Shown here piece by piece: positions 62,655 to 64,000 of a stretch of 64,000 bases of DNA. Source of the DNA: JBHHUI01 sp965248775. GTDB taxonomy: Bacteria > Chloroflexota > Anaerolineae > Anaerolineales > JBHHUI01. Made by a program: the position numbers and the translations under genes. Position 1 is the first letter of the stretch; every line of letters begins with the position of its first letter. The notes under the pieces were generated by a model. It was not told the origin of the DNA, made no database searches, and saw nothing but the letters and a program-made list of their open reading frames with translations. The stretch spans positions 1,984,001 through 2,048,000 of the forward strand of contig OZ252150.1 in assembly GCA_965248775.1 (NCBI GenBank), written 5' to 3'.

Positions 62655-64000
62655 TTATTCAAAATGAATGCGCGAATTCAAGGCGATAAAGGCGCTCTCC
62701 CGTGACCCCGGACCCACGGGACGGGGTGGCTCGCTTATGACCCAATATTCCGGTCTGCAAATGGTCTGTCTTGGATCTTTTTTTGAAATTGTAGGATTAT
62801 TCCAGGCCAACTTTGATAAATCGGCCTTGGCTAACGTTCTGCGTAGCCGGCCTGGTGTTTGTTTGGGCTTGCGGTCCCACACTTGCCCAGCGGCAGTGCT
62901 GGGGAAGCCAGATGCTTGCGGCGGCACTTGGTGAGCCAGCCAAGTCAACATATTGCCAGCGACCAGCCCGAAGGCCAATAACCGCTCGCGACAGATTGGG
63001 TTGAAAACGAATTGTCGTTGCATACCCAGGATTATTTTGGAAACCAGAGGCGGATGTTCAACTGGCCAGCGGTCCAGATAAAAGCCATACACAACCCTCG
63101 GACGAAGTTCACGGACATTGGTAATAAGCACCCATGGCTTCTTATAGAGTGGGTCGTCAAATACAAATACATTCAGCAATTCATTGTCGGCCGCGACCTT
63201 TTGCGAGGCTAGCACAACATCGTTCCAAATCTTGACTCTTATCTTGCGACTTTTCCGTCTAAAGCCATTGGTCTTGTCAGGTTGACAGGCTGTAATCAGA
63301 TGGCCTTTATGAGTGCGATCTGTCGGTCGAATTCGTTCTCCATATTCAGCCGGGCGTCCGCGCTTGGACGTGCGTTCAGGCAGATAATTACGCCGGAACA
63401 CAGCATTGTTAGCCTTCCTGACAAGATAGCGCGCCATAGCCACGCTTTGTATTTCGGTTACTTTGGCACCCGCATCATGCACTACGATGGCATCTTCTGG
63501 TAGCTTGGCTGCGATTTGTTTCAACGCCAATGCCTGTAGTTTAGATTGTCCGGCGACTTGCAGTCCGGTTTCGGAGACAATCTCCTTGAGAAGTCCCATT
63601 CGTTTTCCCGGTTTATCTTTGACACGCCCAACTTCACACACCAGCGCACACCCAACACCCAGCACCGCTTTGCCTGCTGACCCTCGGTAGTATTTCCCCT
63701 TGGCATCTTTCAAAGCAGGCCGCCCGACAAATGTCAGATCGATATCCAGCGCACGATAACCTTGTCGATAGATGATTTCAAATTTGTTGCTACTCAATAC
63801 TTGTGACCGCTGTGCATCGATAACTTCCTGCACGCTGTACACACCTGTTCGCAACGTATTTTCTATCCGATGACATGTATCTGCTGAATAGCCACTTGCT
63901 GCCAACGCCGGGAATAATGCCCCGCGACTGTCAAGAAACTTGCCGCTCATTATGCTTAACATCAACTGCAGCATATTTTGATTGGTTCCCTTTGGCGGTC
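62655..64000 (-). CDS. IS4-family transposase (start outside window)
   Basis: The frame is open through the right edge (8 codons precede the first Met at 63974), so the N terminus is incomplete; ~448 codons visible. Catalytic Asp in ALDIDLTFVGRPALKDAKGK, Asp in DAIVVHDAGAKVTE, and the IS4 signature Y-x2-R-x3-E-x6-K, seen here as YLDRWPVEHPPLVSK. The C terminus has a Lys/Pro-rich tail. It lies 80 bp upstream of the 5'-nucleotidase lipoprotein gene on the same strand; its inverted repeats are not identified within the window. Confidence 0.85.
   Translation of the reverse strand, partial: PPKGTNQNMLQLMLSIMSGKFLDSRGALFPALAASGYSADTCHRIENTLRTGVYSVQEVIDAQRSQVLSSNKFEIIYRQGYRALDIDLTFVGRPALKDAKGKYYRGSAGKAVLGVGCALVCEVGRVKDKPGKRMGLLKEIVSETGLQVAGQSKLQALALKQIAAKLPEDAIVVHDAGAKVTEIQSVAMARYLVRKANNAVFRRNYLPERTSKRGRPAEYGERIRPTDRTHKGHLITACQPDKTNGFRRKSRKIRVKIWNDVVLASQKVAADNELLNVFVFDDPLYKKPWVLITNVRELRPRVVYGFYLDRWPVEHPPLVSKIILGMQRQFVFNPICRERLLAFGLVAGNMLTWLAHQVPPQASGFPSTAAGQVWDRKPKQTPGRLRRTLAKADLSKLAWNNPTISKKDPRQTICRPEYWVISEPPRPVGPGSRESAFIALNSRIHFE

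Overview
The window looks like chromosomal DNA of a Chloroflexota bacterium of the Anaerolineae/Caldilineae/Ardenticatenia type. This is an inference from gene style: a lipoprotein with Val-Glu-Val-Thr-Arg repeats after the lipobox, an isocitrate/isopropylmalate-family dehydrogenase with DQTG and RRIPGV motifs, a GAF histidine kinase with a NarL-type regulator, a Ser/Thr kinase fused to a formylglycine-enzyme-like domain, and cyclase-ATPase-TPR-pentapeptide architecture. No rRNA or marker gene is present to prove it. A tRNA-Sec gene shows that the organism probably decodes UGA as selenocysteine. TAG is used as an ordinary stop by many intact genes.

Layout. 1-5.4 kb: end of a secreted nuclease, a DHH phosphoesterase, and a sugar ABC permease operon. 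5.45-10.09 kb: a segment inverted relative to its flanks. The second permease and an isocitrate-dehydrogenase-family gene are each cut in two, with their halves at opposite ends and on opposite strands. Inside it lie an ArsR/AHSA1 operon, a MITE with 9-bp target duplications, a palindromic element and an IS1 that truncates a solute-binding protein. 10.7-18.5 kb: membrane proteins (one with an in-frame TAG), a two-component system, an MFS transporter split exactly by an IS256 element, and methionine aminopeptidase. 18.7-22.7 kb: SDR, Rieske protein, P1 peptidase. 22.7-27.3 kb: a 1507-codon cyclase/ATPase/TPR/pentapeptide gene broken only by three in-frame TAG codons. 27.4-38 kb: ordinary metabolism, including an IMPase/DinB/DinB/UbiA/MoeA/MoeA-PBP run and a site-2 protease. 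38.0-38.6 kb: divergent tRNA genes (Sec; Phe, Gly, Cys).

39.3-46.6 kb is an insertion-sequence graveyard. A sortase-type surface protein is cut by an IS3, which is itself cut by an IS1. A phosphotransferase gene is split by an IS91-like element, which is itself cut by a second IS3. These IS genes, but no neighbouring host gene that I could see, carry many short palindromic inserts built on CCAGT/ACTGG: 24-36 bp mini-inserts and 50-127 bp larger ones. This is the best candidate for something undescribed.

46.6-59.3 kb returns to normal genes: LysM-kelch protein, kinase-SUMF1 fusion, alpha carbonic anhydrase, and a glutamine amidotransferase / GXGXG / FMN glutamate-synthase / GS-III cluster that could make glutamate or N-methylglutamate. 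59.3-64 kb: a 5'-nucleotidase lipoprotein gene interrupted by an IS1182 with a CTAG duplication, and the 3' part of an IS4-family transposase gene. At least eight IS copies occur in 64 kb, and about ten host genes are broken by insertion, inversion, frameshift or nonsense codon. Some single-base breaks could be sequencing errors.
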